Shown: one piece after another, positions 27,503-36,068 of the stretch
Numbering within the stretch: the stretch's first letter is position 1
How the letters are laid out: each line of letters opens with the position of its first letter
From: Timonella corticicola
GTDB lineage: Bacteria; Actinomycetota; Actinomycetes; Actinomycetales; Cellulomonadaceae
NCBI RefSeq assembly: GCF_042683685.1
Contig: NZ_JBHUOP010000001.1
Span: 1-64,000 of the forward strand
Length of the DNA stretch: 64,000 nucleotides
Reading direction: 5' to 3'
Program-made: the position numbers and the translations under genes
Notes under the pieces: model-generated
Database searches by the model: none
What the model saw: only the letters and a program-made list of their open reading frames with translations
What the model was told of the DNA's origin: nothing

Positions 27503-28377
27503 GCGCCCTAGTCGACACCCCAGCTCCGGCTCGCGTGGGTGCTCGTAAGGCGGCTTTACGCCGCCAGACCGCTTTTCGACGAGTCGTCTACGTAGTCTCT
27601 CTGTTCCTGATGGCAATTCCACTGGTTTCGCTCGTGGAATACTCCTTCCGTTTTCCACTGACCGGCGCTGTGAACGCCGATGCATGGAAGAAGATCTTCG
27701 CGGGCCGGACCAGCGAGTACACGACCCTTGAGAACCTGTGGGTTGGCCTCACCAACTCGCTGATCATGTGCGCCATCACCGTGGTCATCATGGTCGCGCT
27801 GTTGCTCCCCACCATGGTGTGGGTGCGCCTGAGCGGAAAACAGTTCTCGCGTTTTGTCGAGTTTGTGTGCCTGCTGCCGCTGACCATCCCAGCCGTCGTA
27901 CTCGTGGTGGGACTCACCCCGGTGTACCGATTCATCTCGACCCAGGTGTTGGACTCACGCGCGATCTGGCTTTCCTTCGCCTACGTGATCCTGGTCCTTC
28001 CGTTCTCCTACCGCTCACTCGATGCGGGACTGCGCGCCATGGACCTCAAAACCCTCGTGGAAGCGGCCCGGTCCTTTGGAGCCTCCTGGTTCACCGTGAT
28101 GCTCCGCGTCATCGTCCCCAACATCCGCGCTGCGCTGGTGTCTGCGTCGTTCCTCTCCTGTGCGGTTGTGCTGGGCGAGTTCACTCTGGCGCGACTGCTC
28201 GCCAAGGACAACCTGCAAACCGCGCTGTTCGTCATCAACCTCTCGGACAGCCAGGTAGCCGCTGCAATGTCCTTCCTGGCGCTCGCGGTGACCACGGTGC
28301 TTCTTGTTGTCATGGATCTGCTTGTGAACCGCGTCCCCTCAACGCCCAAAACCCCAGCGAAAGTAATCTCACAATGA
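27499..28377 (+). CDS. ABC transporter permease (second subunit)
   Basis: About 292-aa partner permease with six helices. The EAA loop is LDAGLRAMDLKTLVEAARSFGASWFTVMLRVIVPNI. The GTG at 27499 overlaps the previous stop as GTGA; a second GTG lies 9 nt upstream. Third gene of the importer operon. Confidence 0.92.
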   Translation: MSALVDTPAPARVGARKAALRRQTAFRRVVYVVSLFLMAIPLVSLVEYSFRFPLTGAVNADAWKKIFAGRTSEYTTLENLWVGLTNSLIMCAITVVIMVALLLPTMVWVRLSGKQFSRFVEFVCLLPLTIPAVVLVVGLTPVYRFISTQVLDSRAIWLSFAYVILVLPFSYRSLDAGLRAMDLKTLVEAARSFGASWFTVMLRVIVPNIRAALVSASFLSCAVVLGEFTLARLLAKDNLQTALFVINLSDSQVAAAMSFLALAVTTVLLVVMDLLVNRVPSTPKTPAKVISQ

Positions 28378-29504
28378 CTGCACTCAACACCCCTGCGCCG
28401 ACAACCGCCGACACTTCCGTAGCAGGTCGGCCCACCTCTGTGCGGAGTCATACGGTCAACGTCAACGCCTCTCGCGTGGAACTGCAGTCGATCACCCGTA
28501 ACTTCGGGTCGGTGACCGCACTATCGAACTTCTCCCTGACAATCGAGCCGGGAGAGATGGTTGCACTGCTCGGACCATCGGGCTGCGGAAAGACCACGGC
28601 CCTACGCGCGCTCGCCGGGCTAGAGGACATCGATGCCGGAACCATCGTCATCGACGATGCGGACGTGTCCGATCTGCCCGCACACAAGCGGGACATGGCG
28701 ATGGTGTTCCAGGCCTACTCGCTCATGCCCCACATGACGGTCCGCCAAAACCTTGAGTTTGTACTCAAGATCCGCAAGATCTCCCCACGTGAGCGTACCG
28801 AGAACACAACCCGCTACCTGGACATGGTCGGATTGACCGGACACGCCGAGCACTTCCCACACCAACTCTCAGGTGGTCAACGCCAACGTGTCGCGATTGC
28901 CCGAGCGCTCGCGGTTGATCCGAAGGTGCTGCTTCTCGACGAGCCGCTCTCAGCGCTCGACGCCAAGGTACGCGTGCAGTTGCGTGAAGAGATCCGTGCA
29001 CTCCAACTCGACAGCGGCATCACCGCCCTGTTCGTGACCCACGATCAGGAGGAAGCCCTTGCGATGGCAGACAGGGTGGCGGTCATGTATCAGGGCAAGA
29101 TCGCCCAGATCGGTGCGCCACAGGAAATCTACGAGCGCCCAGAATCGGAGTTCGTGGCCCGGTTCATTGGCCAGGTCAACGACATCCCATGCACCGTTGA
29201 GACGGGCCAAGCTGTCACGGCTTACGGTCGGGTTCCCCTGCTTGAGTGGTCCGCTACTGATGCGCAAACCGTTCTGGTTCGTCCCGAAAACATCGCTATC
29301 GAAGCCACTGATGCACCGGTCGGGCACAGCAACACCGCCGTCATCGAACAGTTCCACTACCTCGGATCGGTCGCCTCAGTCGCGGTTCGCAGCGCAGACG
29401 GACTGCTCCTGCACGCTCAGGTCCCAGCCCGTGAAGGTGCCGAACTCGTTTTGGGTGCAACTGTCTCCGTGCACCTGCGTAGGCAGGCGGCTCTCGCGGT
29501 GTAG
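28374..29504 (+). CDS. ABC transporter ATP-binding protein with TOBE-like tail
   Basis: 376-aa ATPase of the spermidine/iron-type (PotA/FbpC-like) class. Walker A GPSGCGKT is at residues 67-74, the Q-loop in MVFQAYSLMPHMTV, signature LSGGQRQRVAIARAL, Walker B VLLLDEPLSALDAK and the H-loop VTHDQEEALAMAD; a TOBE-like regulatory domain follows after FIGQVNDIPC. ATG 28374 overlaps the permease stop as ATGA. A 35-residue Thr/Val/Arg-rich N-terminal tail precedes the domain. All four genes of the operon are translationally coupled. Confidence 0.94.
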   Translation: MTALNTPAPTTADTSVAGRPTSVRSHTVNVNASRVELQSITRNFGSVTALSNFSLTIEPGEMVALLGPSGCGKTTALRALAGLEDIDAGTIVIDDADVSDLPAHKRDMAMVFQAYSLMPHMTVRQNLEFVLKIRKISPRERTENTTRYLDMVGLTGHAEHFPHQLSGGQRQRVAIARALAVDPKVLLLDEPLSALDAKVRVQLREEIRALQLDSGITALFVTHDQEEALAMADRVAVMYQGKIAQIGAPQEIYERPESEFVARFIGQVNDIPCTVETGQAVTAYGRVPLLEWSATDAQTVLVRPENIAIEATDAPVGHSNTAVIEQFHYLGSVASVAVRSADGLLLHAQVPAREGAELVLGATVSVHLRRQAALAV

Positions 29505-29510
29505 CTCGCG

Positions 29511-30338
29511 TTAGTCGAGGAGTCCCAACTTTTCGAAGGCCAGGGCCAGGCCGTCATGTTCGATGGATGAGGTTATCCAATCGGCGGCGGCCTGAGCCTG
29601 GGCCGTGCCATTTCCCATGGCAACACCGGTTCCCGCAACGGCGAGCATCTCAATGTCGTTCGCAGAGTCACCGATTGCGATGGTCTCTTCCACAGGCACC
29701 CCGAAATGCTCTGCGATCCTGGTTAAGCCCACCGACTTGTTCATGCCGAGTGCCGTGAGCTCGCCGGTCTCGCCCTGTTCCTGCGGCAGCGACCCGGGAA
29801 TGATCGAGAACCGTGCCCCGAACCGTCCTTGTACGTCAGAAAGTCGGATAGGGGAGTCGGATGGGATGAAGAACGTCACTTTGGCCGCCGTCTGTGGCAC
29901 TCCGGTGCGCAATGCTGGTTCGATCTGTGCGAGAAAGGCACTCCAGTTCCCAGCAATCGACCGGCCCGCGTCGCCGGATGTGCGGAACCGATCCAGGAAG
30001 TTTCGGCTGGGGTGCAACTCCACACCCGTCTGCCACAGGCAGTCCACTCTGTTGGCCTCAAACCACGCGGATAGTTCCGCAACGTCTTGGTTCGGGATCT
30101 GATCGTTGAACAGAACCCGACCGTCCACCTCGCCGTACGCTCCATTGCAGCCAACCAGTCCACTCATTCCCAGATCCCACAGGAACGGATAGATCTCCGG
30201 TCGAGTGCGGCCCGTACACAACACCAGTCGGTGTCCCAGCGAAACCGCACGAGTGAGCGCGTTGCGCGCGGAGTCTGGTAACTCCTGATCGTGGGTGAGC
30301 AGTGTGCCATCTACATCAAGGAAAACCAGTCGCTTCAC
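29511..30338 (-). CDS. HAD-superfamily phosphatase, Cof type
   Basis: 275-aa sugar-phosphate-type phosphatase of the Cof subfamily IIB. Motif I FLDVDGTLL has the nucleophile Asp, motif II CTGR, and the later motifs are KSVGLTRIAEHFG with GDSANDIEML. GTG start. It is convergent with the ABC importer operon and separated from it by only 6 nt, so the two transcripts face each other. The substrate is unknown. Confidence 0.9.
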   Translation of the reverse strand: MKRLVFLDVDGTLLTHDQELPDSARNALTRAVSLGHRLVLCTGRTRPEIYPFLWDLGMSGLVGCNGAYGEVDGRVLFNDQIPNQDVAELSAWFEANRVDCLWQTGVELHPSRNFLDRFRTSGDAGRSIAGNWSAFLAQIEPALRTGVPQTAAKVTFFIPSDSPIRLSDVQGRFGARFSIIPGSLPQEQGETGELTALGMNKSVGLTRIAEHFGVPVEETIAIGDSANDIEMLAVAGTGVAMGNGTAQAQAAADWITSSIEHDGLALAFEKLGLLD

Positions 30339-30430
30339 AGTTCGATCTTCTCAGATCGAGCATGAAATTTCCGGCACCCCAACGTGAATGTCAACGCAAC
30401 AGCGTTGGTGTGGGCCAGCATGGAGAGTTC

Positions 30431-30528
30431 GGATTGGCGACGATATGGCTCGGAACCCGACCACCTCCCGCCCCAGCCCTGCTGGGTCGGGAGAAGTGCT
30501 GTGGGACTGGTCGGCTCGTCGCCAATCC
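30431..30528. repeat. Best-preserved GGCGACGA-family element (98 bp inverted pair)
   Basis: The 13-bp termini GGATTGGCGACGA and TCGTCGCCAATCC are perfect inverted repeats. Inside is a nested stem CTCCCG/CGGGAG plus CCCAGC/GCTGGG. This is the clearest MITE/BIME-like unit in the window. Confidence 0.75.
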
Positions 30529-30645
30529 GTCACTGAGGGGCGTACTTTGGCGTGTTCTTGTTGGGTAAACCGAAACGAGAGTGAACTTATCTACACCGGA
30601 AACTCAAGCAAGCCTCCTTTTGCGCACTCGCAAACTTCTGTTCTG

Positions 30646-30706
30646 TTTGAGAGTTACCTAAAGTGCACTCACAGTATCTGTGAGTGCACTTTAGGTAACT
30701 CTCAAA
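30646..30706. repeat. 29-bp perfect palindrome with 3-nt loop
   Basis: Arms 30646-30674 and 30678-30706 are perfectly complementary around TAT. The GAGAGT and TGCACTC blocks are shared with 21089-21145, while the bases between them differ. Confidence 0.9.
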
Positions 30707-30904
30707 GGTAGTGGAACTCTCCGAATGCCGTTTCGGGGACTTTCAAACGCGGTGATGGGGTGTAAAAGCGGGCTTTGAATCGAAACTTGGGCACTCACAC
30801 CGTAATGTTTACGCAGGCATATTCGCCTGGACGCGAAGATCCGACACCCTATCGAACACTGTGCGCAGGGAGACCCGTGCACACCTGCGACCGTAAGGAA
30901 ATCA

Positions 30905-32413
30905 ATGAACGCAGAACAGATCCTCCTCGCGCAGGAGGCTGCCGTGCTGTCCACGATCAGCGACTTCCTGTATTCCTACTGGCTGATCTATGTGCTCGTG
31001 GGAGCGGGCCTGTTCTTCACCATCGCAACCAAGGGCGTGCAAGTTCGCCACTTTGGGCGCATGTGGAAAGCAATCGTTGCCAGAGAAGAGGCCGCGGGTG
31101 GGATCTCGTCCTTCCAAGCATTCGCAACCGGGATGGCCTCGCGTGTCGGAATCGGCAACATCGTCGGGGTGGCCATTGCGTTGACATTGGGCGGACCGGG
31201 AGCGATCTTCTGGATGTGGGTTGTCGCGTTCCTCGGCATGGCCACTGGATTCGTTGAGGCCACACTCGCGCAGGTGTTCAAGGTGCGCAACGCAGACGGT
31301 TCGTATCGTGGTGGACCCGCCTACTACATCAAGACCGGGCTGAAGCAGCGCTGGCTCGCCATCGTGTTCGCTGTGGTGCTGACGTTCACGTACGGGTTCG
31401 CCTTCAACATGGTTGCGGCCAACACGATCTCCGACACCCTCAACACGAACCACGGGGTGCCACAGTGGGTAACGGCAATCGCGCTGATGCTGCTCGGCGC
31501 CCCGCTGCTGCTGCGCGGTATCCGACCGATTGCCCGGTTCTCGGCACGATACATGCCAATCATCGCCGGACTCTACGTGCTTATCGCGCTGGGGATCGTG
31601 CTGTTCAACGTTGGACAACTTCCGGAGATTCTCGGGCTGATCTTCCGCTCGGCGTTCGGCTTGGACGAAGCCGTCGTGGGCTTCGGCGCAGGAATCCTTG
31701 CCGCGATGCTCAACGGTACCAAGCGCGGCCTGTTCTCCAACGAGGCTGGTATGGGGTCGGCGCCGAACATGGCGGCGACGGCAACCGTCTCGCACCCGGT
31801 CAAACAGGGTTTGATCCAATCTGTGGGCGTGTTCATCGACACCATGATCGTCTGTTCGGCGACGGCCTTCATGATCCTCTCGTCCGGCGCATACGATCTG
31901 TCCAACATCGGCGACTCAAGCGTTGGTGCGGCGCTGACGAATGCCGCGATCGTCACCTCGCTGGGAGACTGGGCAAGCTGGCTGACCTCGTTCATCGTGT
32001 TTGCCTTCGCTTTCACCACCATCTTCGGTAACTATTCATACGCCGAGGTCAACCTCAACTACCTGGGTGTTCACGGTCGTGGCATCATTGCGTTCCGACT
32101 GCTCGTGATCCTCGGTGTCGGACTCGGCTCGATCCTCGCGCTCGCGACCGTGTGGGACGTTGCTGACGTGGTCATGGCGCTCATGGCAACCGTCAACCTC
32201 ATCTCGATCACATTGCTGTTCGGCTGGTTCCGTGGCACGCTCAAGGACTATGAGGGTCGTGTGGGAACCGAACGAATCAACGAGCGGTTTGTCGGTCAAG
32301 GCAACCCTCTTCTACCGGGCGACGTGCCTGGCGATGTCTGGGCCGAAGGAGCCAAGGACCATCAGGCTGAGGTTGCTGCAGTAACGGCACCGGGTGATCA
32401 GTCCGGACGTTAG
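30905..32413 (+). CDS. Sodium:alanine/glycine symporter (AGCS family)
   Basis: 502-aa transporter with about ten to eleven membrane helices. Diagnostic segments are FQAFATGMASRVGIGNIVGVAIAL (with the AGCS signature), GGPAYYIKTGL and NGTKRGLFSNEAGMGSAPNMAATA. It imports Ala or Gly with Na+. ATG start after AAGGAAA. Its end overlaps the stop of the convergent 464-aa gene by 4 nt. Confidence 0.94.
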   Translation: MNAEQILLAQEAAVLSTISDFLYSYWLIYVLVGAGLFFTIATKGVQVRHFGRMWKAIVAREEAAGGISSFQAFATGMASRVGIGNIVGVAIALTLGGPGAIFWMWVVAFLGMATGFVEATLAQVFKVRNADGSYRGGPAYYIKTGLKQRWLAIVFAVVLTFTYGFAFNMVAANTISDTLNTNHGVPQWVTAIALMLLGAPLLLRGIRPIARFSARYMPIIAGLYVLIALGIVLFNVGQLPEILGLIFRSAFGLDEAVVGFGAGILAAMLNGTKRGLFSNEAGMGSAPNMAATATVSHPVKQGLIQSVGVFIDTMIVCSATAFMILSSGAYDLSNIGDSSVGAALTNAAIVTSLGDWASWLTSFIVFAFAFTTIFGNYSYAEVNLNYLGVHGRGIIAFRLLVILGVGLGSILALATVWDVADVVMALMATVNLISITLLFGWFRGTLKDYEGRVGTERINERFVGQGNPLLPGDVPGDVWAEGAKDHQAEVAAVTAPGDQSGR

Positions 32414-33804
32414 TACGGCAGTACGCCATCCTTACGTGCCTGATCCAGAAGGGCTTTGGCACCGGCTAACTTCCCAATTGCACTCCAAGCAAACGCGCTG
32501 GCCTGAAGGAAGAACAGAGCCGAGACCGCGGCGAAGATCCGAACAGGGTTCTCAAATCCATCCTCTGCGACCACACTTGGCCACAGAGCTAATAGCCCGC
32601 ATCCGATACTGAACGCTGAGAACACGATTGCGGCGATGACCTGAGTGGAGATCTTGCCACGCAGGCGTTGTACGAATGCCATGAAGGTTCCGGATCGCCC
32701 AGGTGGCAGTGCAAACAGGAGGGTGTACATGGCCGCAACCACTCGAAACCTCAACCACCAACCCTCGGGCAGGGCGGCCACAGGAGTCAGAGGGATTTGA
32801 CCGAGTGCGCTTGGCGACGAGTCGGACGGTTGCTCCTCGAATTCCCGTAGCGCTTGAATCACGTCTCGTGGGAGGCCTGCAGCCTCCGCAACTGTTGCGA
32901 AGAACTCGCTGGGAGCGGTCTGCGCGAGTTCCTCTGCTCGCGACGAAAGAGTGTCGAAGGTCCGATGGGACTCCACCAGATCACGGGAACGTCTGGTGGT
33001 CCGTGGTCCACGGCGTTTGGGGCGGTGGGGCAGGTCCTCATCAATCAAGACGAGTGGGTTGGTTGAGATCAGCTCGATGACCCGTGCAACGTCTGAGTCC
33101 TTCGCGACAGAGAGAACCTGTTCGTAGCGGTGCGCAGTGCTGATACCGATGGCAAAAGGTTTGTTCGTTGCCATGTGTAGGGCCACGAATCGGCGTTCCC
33201 CCTGTTGAGAGAACACGAAAGCTGGGAGTGGTTCGCGGTGGAAGCCAAAATCCTGAGGGATGGCGGTGTAGCCCCGTGCGGGGATCACCAACTGATGGTC
33301 TGCGACGATGCCATAGGCTCCCTCACCCTCTAGGAGCAGCAGCGCCTGATATGCCGAGTGAGGAACCGCACCTCGAAACACCGTGAGCGCACGACTGTGC
33401 TCAACAGGCTCCTGTTCGGGATCAACGGCAACAGGTTCTGTCGCGCCGGGATGAAACCGCACTTCATCATCGATGGTGATCGGCGCACCCAGAGAATGGC
33501 ATAGGCCGAGTACGAACTCCTCAGCCGACTGCCCACGAGCGATCTTCTGATCGTGCGAAGCGATCGCAATCGCGGATTGATCCGTGCTCTCAGCGGTGTG
33601 GATGAGCACATTGACCACGACGCTTGAGCAGGTGCCAAATAGTGCTCCGCTCGTGAGCGTGGCGAGAACACTACGTGCGGCGAGGTAAGCGGAGACCTCT
33701 GCAACACTGACATGTGAACCATCCTCGCGAGGTTCGACACACAGACCCATGACGGTCAAACCATAGTGTTCCAGGTCTGCGTAAATATCGGGGATTACAG
33801 GCAT
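32410..33804 (-). CDS. Uncharacterised protein with C-terminal membrane segments
   Basis: 464-aa protein I cannot assign to a family. The soluble first 380 residues resemble the neighbouring 374-aa protein: GLCVEPREDGSHVSVAEVSAY here matches MYLEVQPRLDGSRPNVDEV there, and FFATVAEAAGLPRDV matches FFGEVAELLGIPPEV. Two to three hydrophobic segments follow (VIAAIVFSAFSIGCGLLAL, then IFAAVSALFFLQASAFAW). TAGGAT ends 6 nt before the ATG, suggesting a leaderless mRNA. Probably arose by duplication with its neighbour. Confidence 0.78.
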   Translation of the reverse strand: MPVIPDIYADLEHYGLTVMGLCVEPREDGSHVSVAEVSAYLAARSVLATLTSGALFGTCSSVVVNVLIHTAESTDQSAIAIASHDQKIARGQSAEEFVLGLCHSLGAPITIDDEVRFHPGATEPVAVDPEQEPVEHSRALTVFRGAVPHSAYQALLLLEGEGAYGIVADHQLVIPARGYTAIPQDFGFHREPLPAFVFSQQGERRFVALHMATNKPFAIGISTAHRYEQVLSVAKDSDVARVIELISTNPLVLIDEDLPHRPKRRGPRTTRRSRDLVESHRTFDTLSSRAEELAQTAPSEFFATVAEAAGLPRDVIQALREFEEQPSDSSPSALGQIPLTPVAALPEGWWLRFRVVAAMYTLLFALPPGRSGTFMAFVQRLRGKISTQVIAAIVFSAFSIGCGLLALWPSVVAEDGFENPVRIFAAVSALFFLQASAFAWSAIGKLAGAKALLDQARKDGVLPY

Positions 33805-33903
33805 GAATGCATCCTAGCCGCGTACGACGCCGCTGGTATAGGCGGCAATATCCAAGCGCCACAACGTGGCGTCGTGAGTGGTGCGCTGTGCAGAAGAACC
33901 TGG

Positions 33904-35028
33904 TTAGCGGCGGAACCAGCCACGCTTACGAGGCGCAACATCCCCATCATGTTCGCGCAGCCCTGTGGATGGCAACTCACACCCCGAGTCCGCGCACTGT
34001 GAAACTTCAGGCGGGATACCGAGTAGTTCAGCTACTTCGCCAAAGAAGGCGTGAGTGTTCGCTGGGTCAGTGAGCCGCTCGTAGGCGGGGAGTAGCGCGT
34101 AGGGAAATGCCGGATGGTCAAACTGGACCGGACCCGCAACCAGGCCAGGCTGCGTGATGAGCCCAAGTAGAAGAGCGGCAGGGCCGCCCTCCTGGTCTAC
34201 GAGTTCCGAAGAGAAGTGAGGCAGATTGGCAACCGTCATCCGCAACCGTTTCTTACCCTTGCCCAAGACCAGATGAACATACTTGGCCTCGCCTGCCTGC
34301 GCGAACAGCACGACCGGCATGCGTGAATCATCCGTGGGTTCGACTGGAAGCTCCACAACCCCGCGAGGCAGCCCTATAAGCCTGCCGCCAGCAATCTCAG
34401 CGGAGCGAACCACTGTCCCGGTGTCATGTGCGATTGCTTCCGCGGTGAATTCACTGGCCCCTGACACAAAGACAATGCCACGCGAATTAAGTTTGTGCGG
34501 CGATACGCGCCATTCGTTTGGGAATCCGGGCGGTTGTTCGATGGATTGCCTGCGTGGGTCCAACTCGATGAACTCCGGCTCGCGGTCGTCTGGAGAGTCG
34601 TTGCTCTGCGATGGCCCGGGTGTGTATGCGCCAGGGGAGTATTGCACATACTCATCCGCCACAACAACCGCGTTCAAAGCGTCAGCGAGCGATTGGCATG
34701 CATCGCCGGTGAATCGGCCTGGCATCAGATCACCGGTATCAGACACCTCAAGGACAACGGGCGCGTCTGATGCCATGGTCACGGCGACCTTTGCGATGAC
34801 CGGGGTGTCCAACCCAAAACGTGAACCTGAAACGGCAACGCCTACGATCCGGCGTTCACGGAACAACGCGAGTACCTCGTCCACGTTGGGGCGTGAGCCG
34901 TCAAGACGAGGCTGCACTTCAAGGTACATGGTTTCGAACTCGGGTAAATCGTCCAACGCATCAAGATCGTTTTGTTGGTTCAGGCCGTTGACCTCAGAAA
35001 GTTCGGGTTGTCCAGGCAACTCAGTCAT
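33904..35028 (-). CDS. Uncharacterised protein, paralogue of the 464-aa neighbour
   Basis: 374-aa acidic soluble protein of unknown function. It shares the layout and the two motifs described for the 464-aa gene but ends in a basic PRKRGWFRR instead of membrane helices. TAGGCT ends 7 nt before the ATG (inside the end of the upstream gene), consistent with a leaderless start. Spacing of 99 nt to its paralogue suggests separate or weakly linked transcription. Confidence 0.78.
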   Translation of the reverse strand: MTELPGQPELSEVNGLNQQNDLDALDDLPEFETMYLEVQPRLDGSRPNVDEVLALFRERRIVGVAVSGSRFGLDTPVIAKVAVTMASDAPVVLEVSDTGDLMPGRFTGDACQSLADALNAVVVADEYVQYSPGAYTPGPSQSNDSPDDREPEFIELDPRRQSIEQPPGFPNEWRVSPHKLNSRGIVFVSGASEFTAEAIAHDTGTVVRSAEIAGGRLIGLPRGVVELPVEPTDDSRMPVVLFAQAGEAKYVHLVLGKGKKRLRMTVANLPHFSSELVDQEGGPAALLLGLITQPGLVAGPVQFDHPAFPYALLPAYERLTDPANTHAFFGEVAELLGIPPEVSQCADSGCELPSTGLREHDGDVAPRKRGWFRR

Positions 35029-35038
35029 GGGTTTAAGC

Positions 35039-35941
35039 CTACAGGCCAGCCATCAGGTGTTCGCACACCTCAATCAGCCGTGCCCGCAGTGGCTCTGACC
35101 GCTGAGCGAACTGAGCTTGAGCCTCTTGGTACGTGGCTTTTCCGTCCTCGGTTTCGATCCGGACGGGAGGTAGGTCGAACTTTGACACGTCGTAGGGTGA
35201 AGCCTGCATGTCTAGGTAGCGGATATCGCGGGCCAACTCGAAGCAGTCCAGCAACAAGTCACCGCGAACAGCAGGACTGAGTTTCCACGCCCACTTGTAC
35301 AGGTCCATGTTTGCGTGCAGGCAGCCAGGTTGCTCGATCACAGGTTGCAGTTCACGAGTTGGTTGCAATCGGTTAAGAGGCGCAGCCTCGGGTGTGAAGA
35401 AGCGGAACGCGTCAAAGTGGGTGCACCGAATCTTGTGGTCCTCGACGACCTGATCGGTTCCAGCGCCGCCAAGCCGCAACGGAAGTGCATGGCGGGTCTC
35501 GTCTTGCCGATACACCATCGCCCACTCATGCAGCCCGAAGCAGCCCAGGTTCGTTGGCCGTGACGCGGTTCCGGACAAGACCGAATGGATGTACCTCACC
35601 GTGCTCCCACGGTCAGCCATGAATGAGTCGACGTCGAGTGTCACCCCACCGTCACGCACGGTGAACCAGCGTGCTGATGCCCGCTGGGACAGTTCGTCGC
35701 TGACATGGCTGTCCGACTCGTCGCCAAGCAGAATCGTTCCTGCACCGGCCGCCCAGGTGCGCAACCGGCTTGGGCGGATCGGATAGTAGGAGAACAGGAA
35801 GTCCTCGATCTCGTGCTTACGTCCCGCGTCGTGTGCCTCGCGCCATCGTGCCGTCAACTCGTCGGCGCGGGCAGCGTGAGCGCGCGCGATTGCGCGCCAT
35901 TCGCGTGGCTCGAGGGTCGTGTGCGGGGCGAGGACGGTCAC
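35039..35941 (-). CDS. Actinobacterial protein of the family annotated 3-methyladenine DNA glycosylase
   Basis: 300-aa protein. WRAIARAHAARADELTARW followed by EDFLFSYYPIRPSRLRTW is the hallmark of an actinobacterial family that databases call 3-methyladenine DNA glycosylase, although the activity is not evident from known glycosylase motifs. GTG 35939-35941 is chosen because TACGCT ends 6 nt upstream (leaderless); an in-frame TTG lies 12 codons earlier. It precedes the 374-aa unknown gene by 10 nt. Confidence 0.8.
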   Translation of the reverse strand: MTVLAPHTTLEPREWRAIARAHAARADELTARWREAHDAGRKHEIEDFLFSYYPIRPSRLRTWAAGAGTILLGDESDSHVSDELSQRASARWFTVRDGGVTLDVDSFMADRGSTVRYIHSVLSGTASRPTNLGCFGLHEWAMVYRQDETRHALPLRLGGAGTDQVVEDHKIRCTHFDAFRFFTPEAAPLNRLQPTRELQPVIEQPGCLHANMDLYKWAWKLSPAVRGDLLLDCFELARDIRYLDMQASPYDVSKFDLPPVRIETEDGKATYQEAQAQFAQRSEPLRARLIEVCEHLMAGL

Positions 35942-36003
35942 CTCACTAGCGTAGGTTGCGGTGCAGGCGCAGCCCAAGGTGGGGCGCTGTGATTTACGAC
36001 GAG

Positions 36004-36046
36004 ACAGGCAGTCCCGCCTGCGGACTACGCAGGTGGGACTGCCTGT
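36004..36046. terminator. Inverted repeat at the end of the aldo/keto reductase gene
   Basis: A 19-bp stem (ACAGGCAGTCCCGCCTGCG with its near-perfect complement) around ACTAC. It follows the reductase stop on the minus strand, but the T-run is weak. Confidence 0.6.
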
Positions 36047-36068
36047 TGGGGTTGTTGACGCTTAAGGT

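Larger units (their letters stand above)
30339..30904. other. Repeat-rich gene-free interval
   Basis: No gene is seen. It carries a complete GGCGACGA-type inverted pair (30431-30528) and a 29-bp perfect palindrome (30646-30706). The rest leads into the symporter gene and includes a possible hairpin CGCAGGC/GCCTG near 30810. I could not recognise a riboswitch. Confidence 0.6.

Noticed and set aside
32810..32830. GGCGACGA-like motif inside the 464-aa gene, and a similar one near 35720
   Set aside because: Only the 11-mer core matches, without flanking consensus or partner arm, so chance in coding DNA is likelier.
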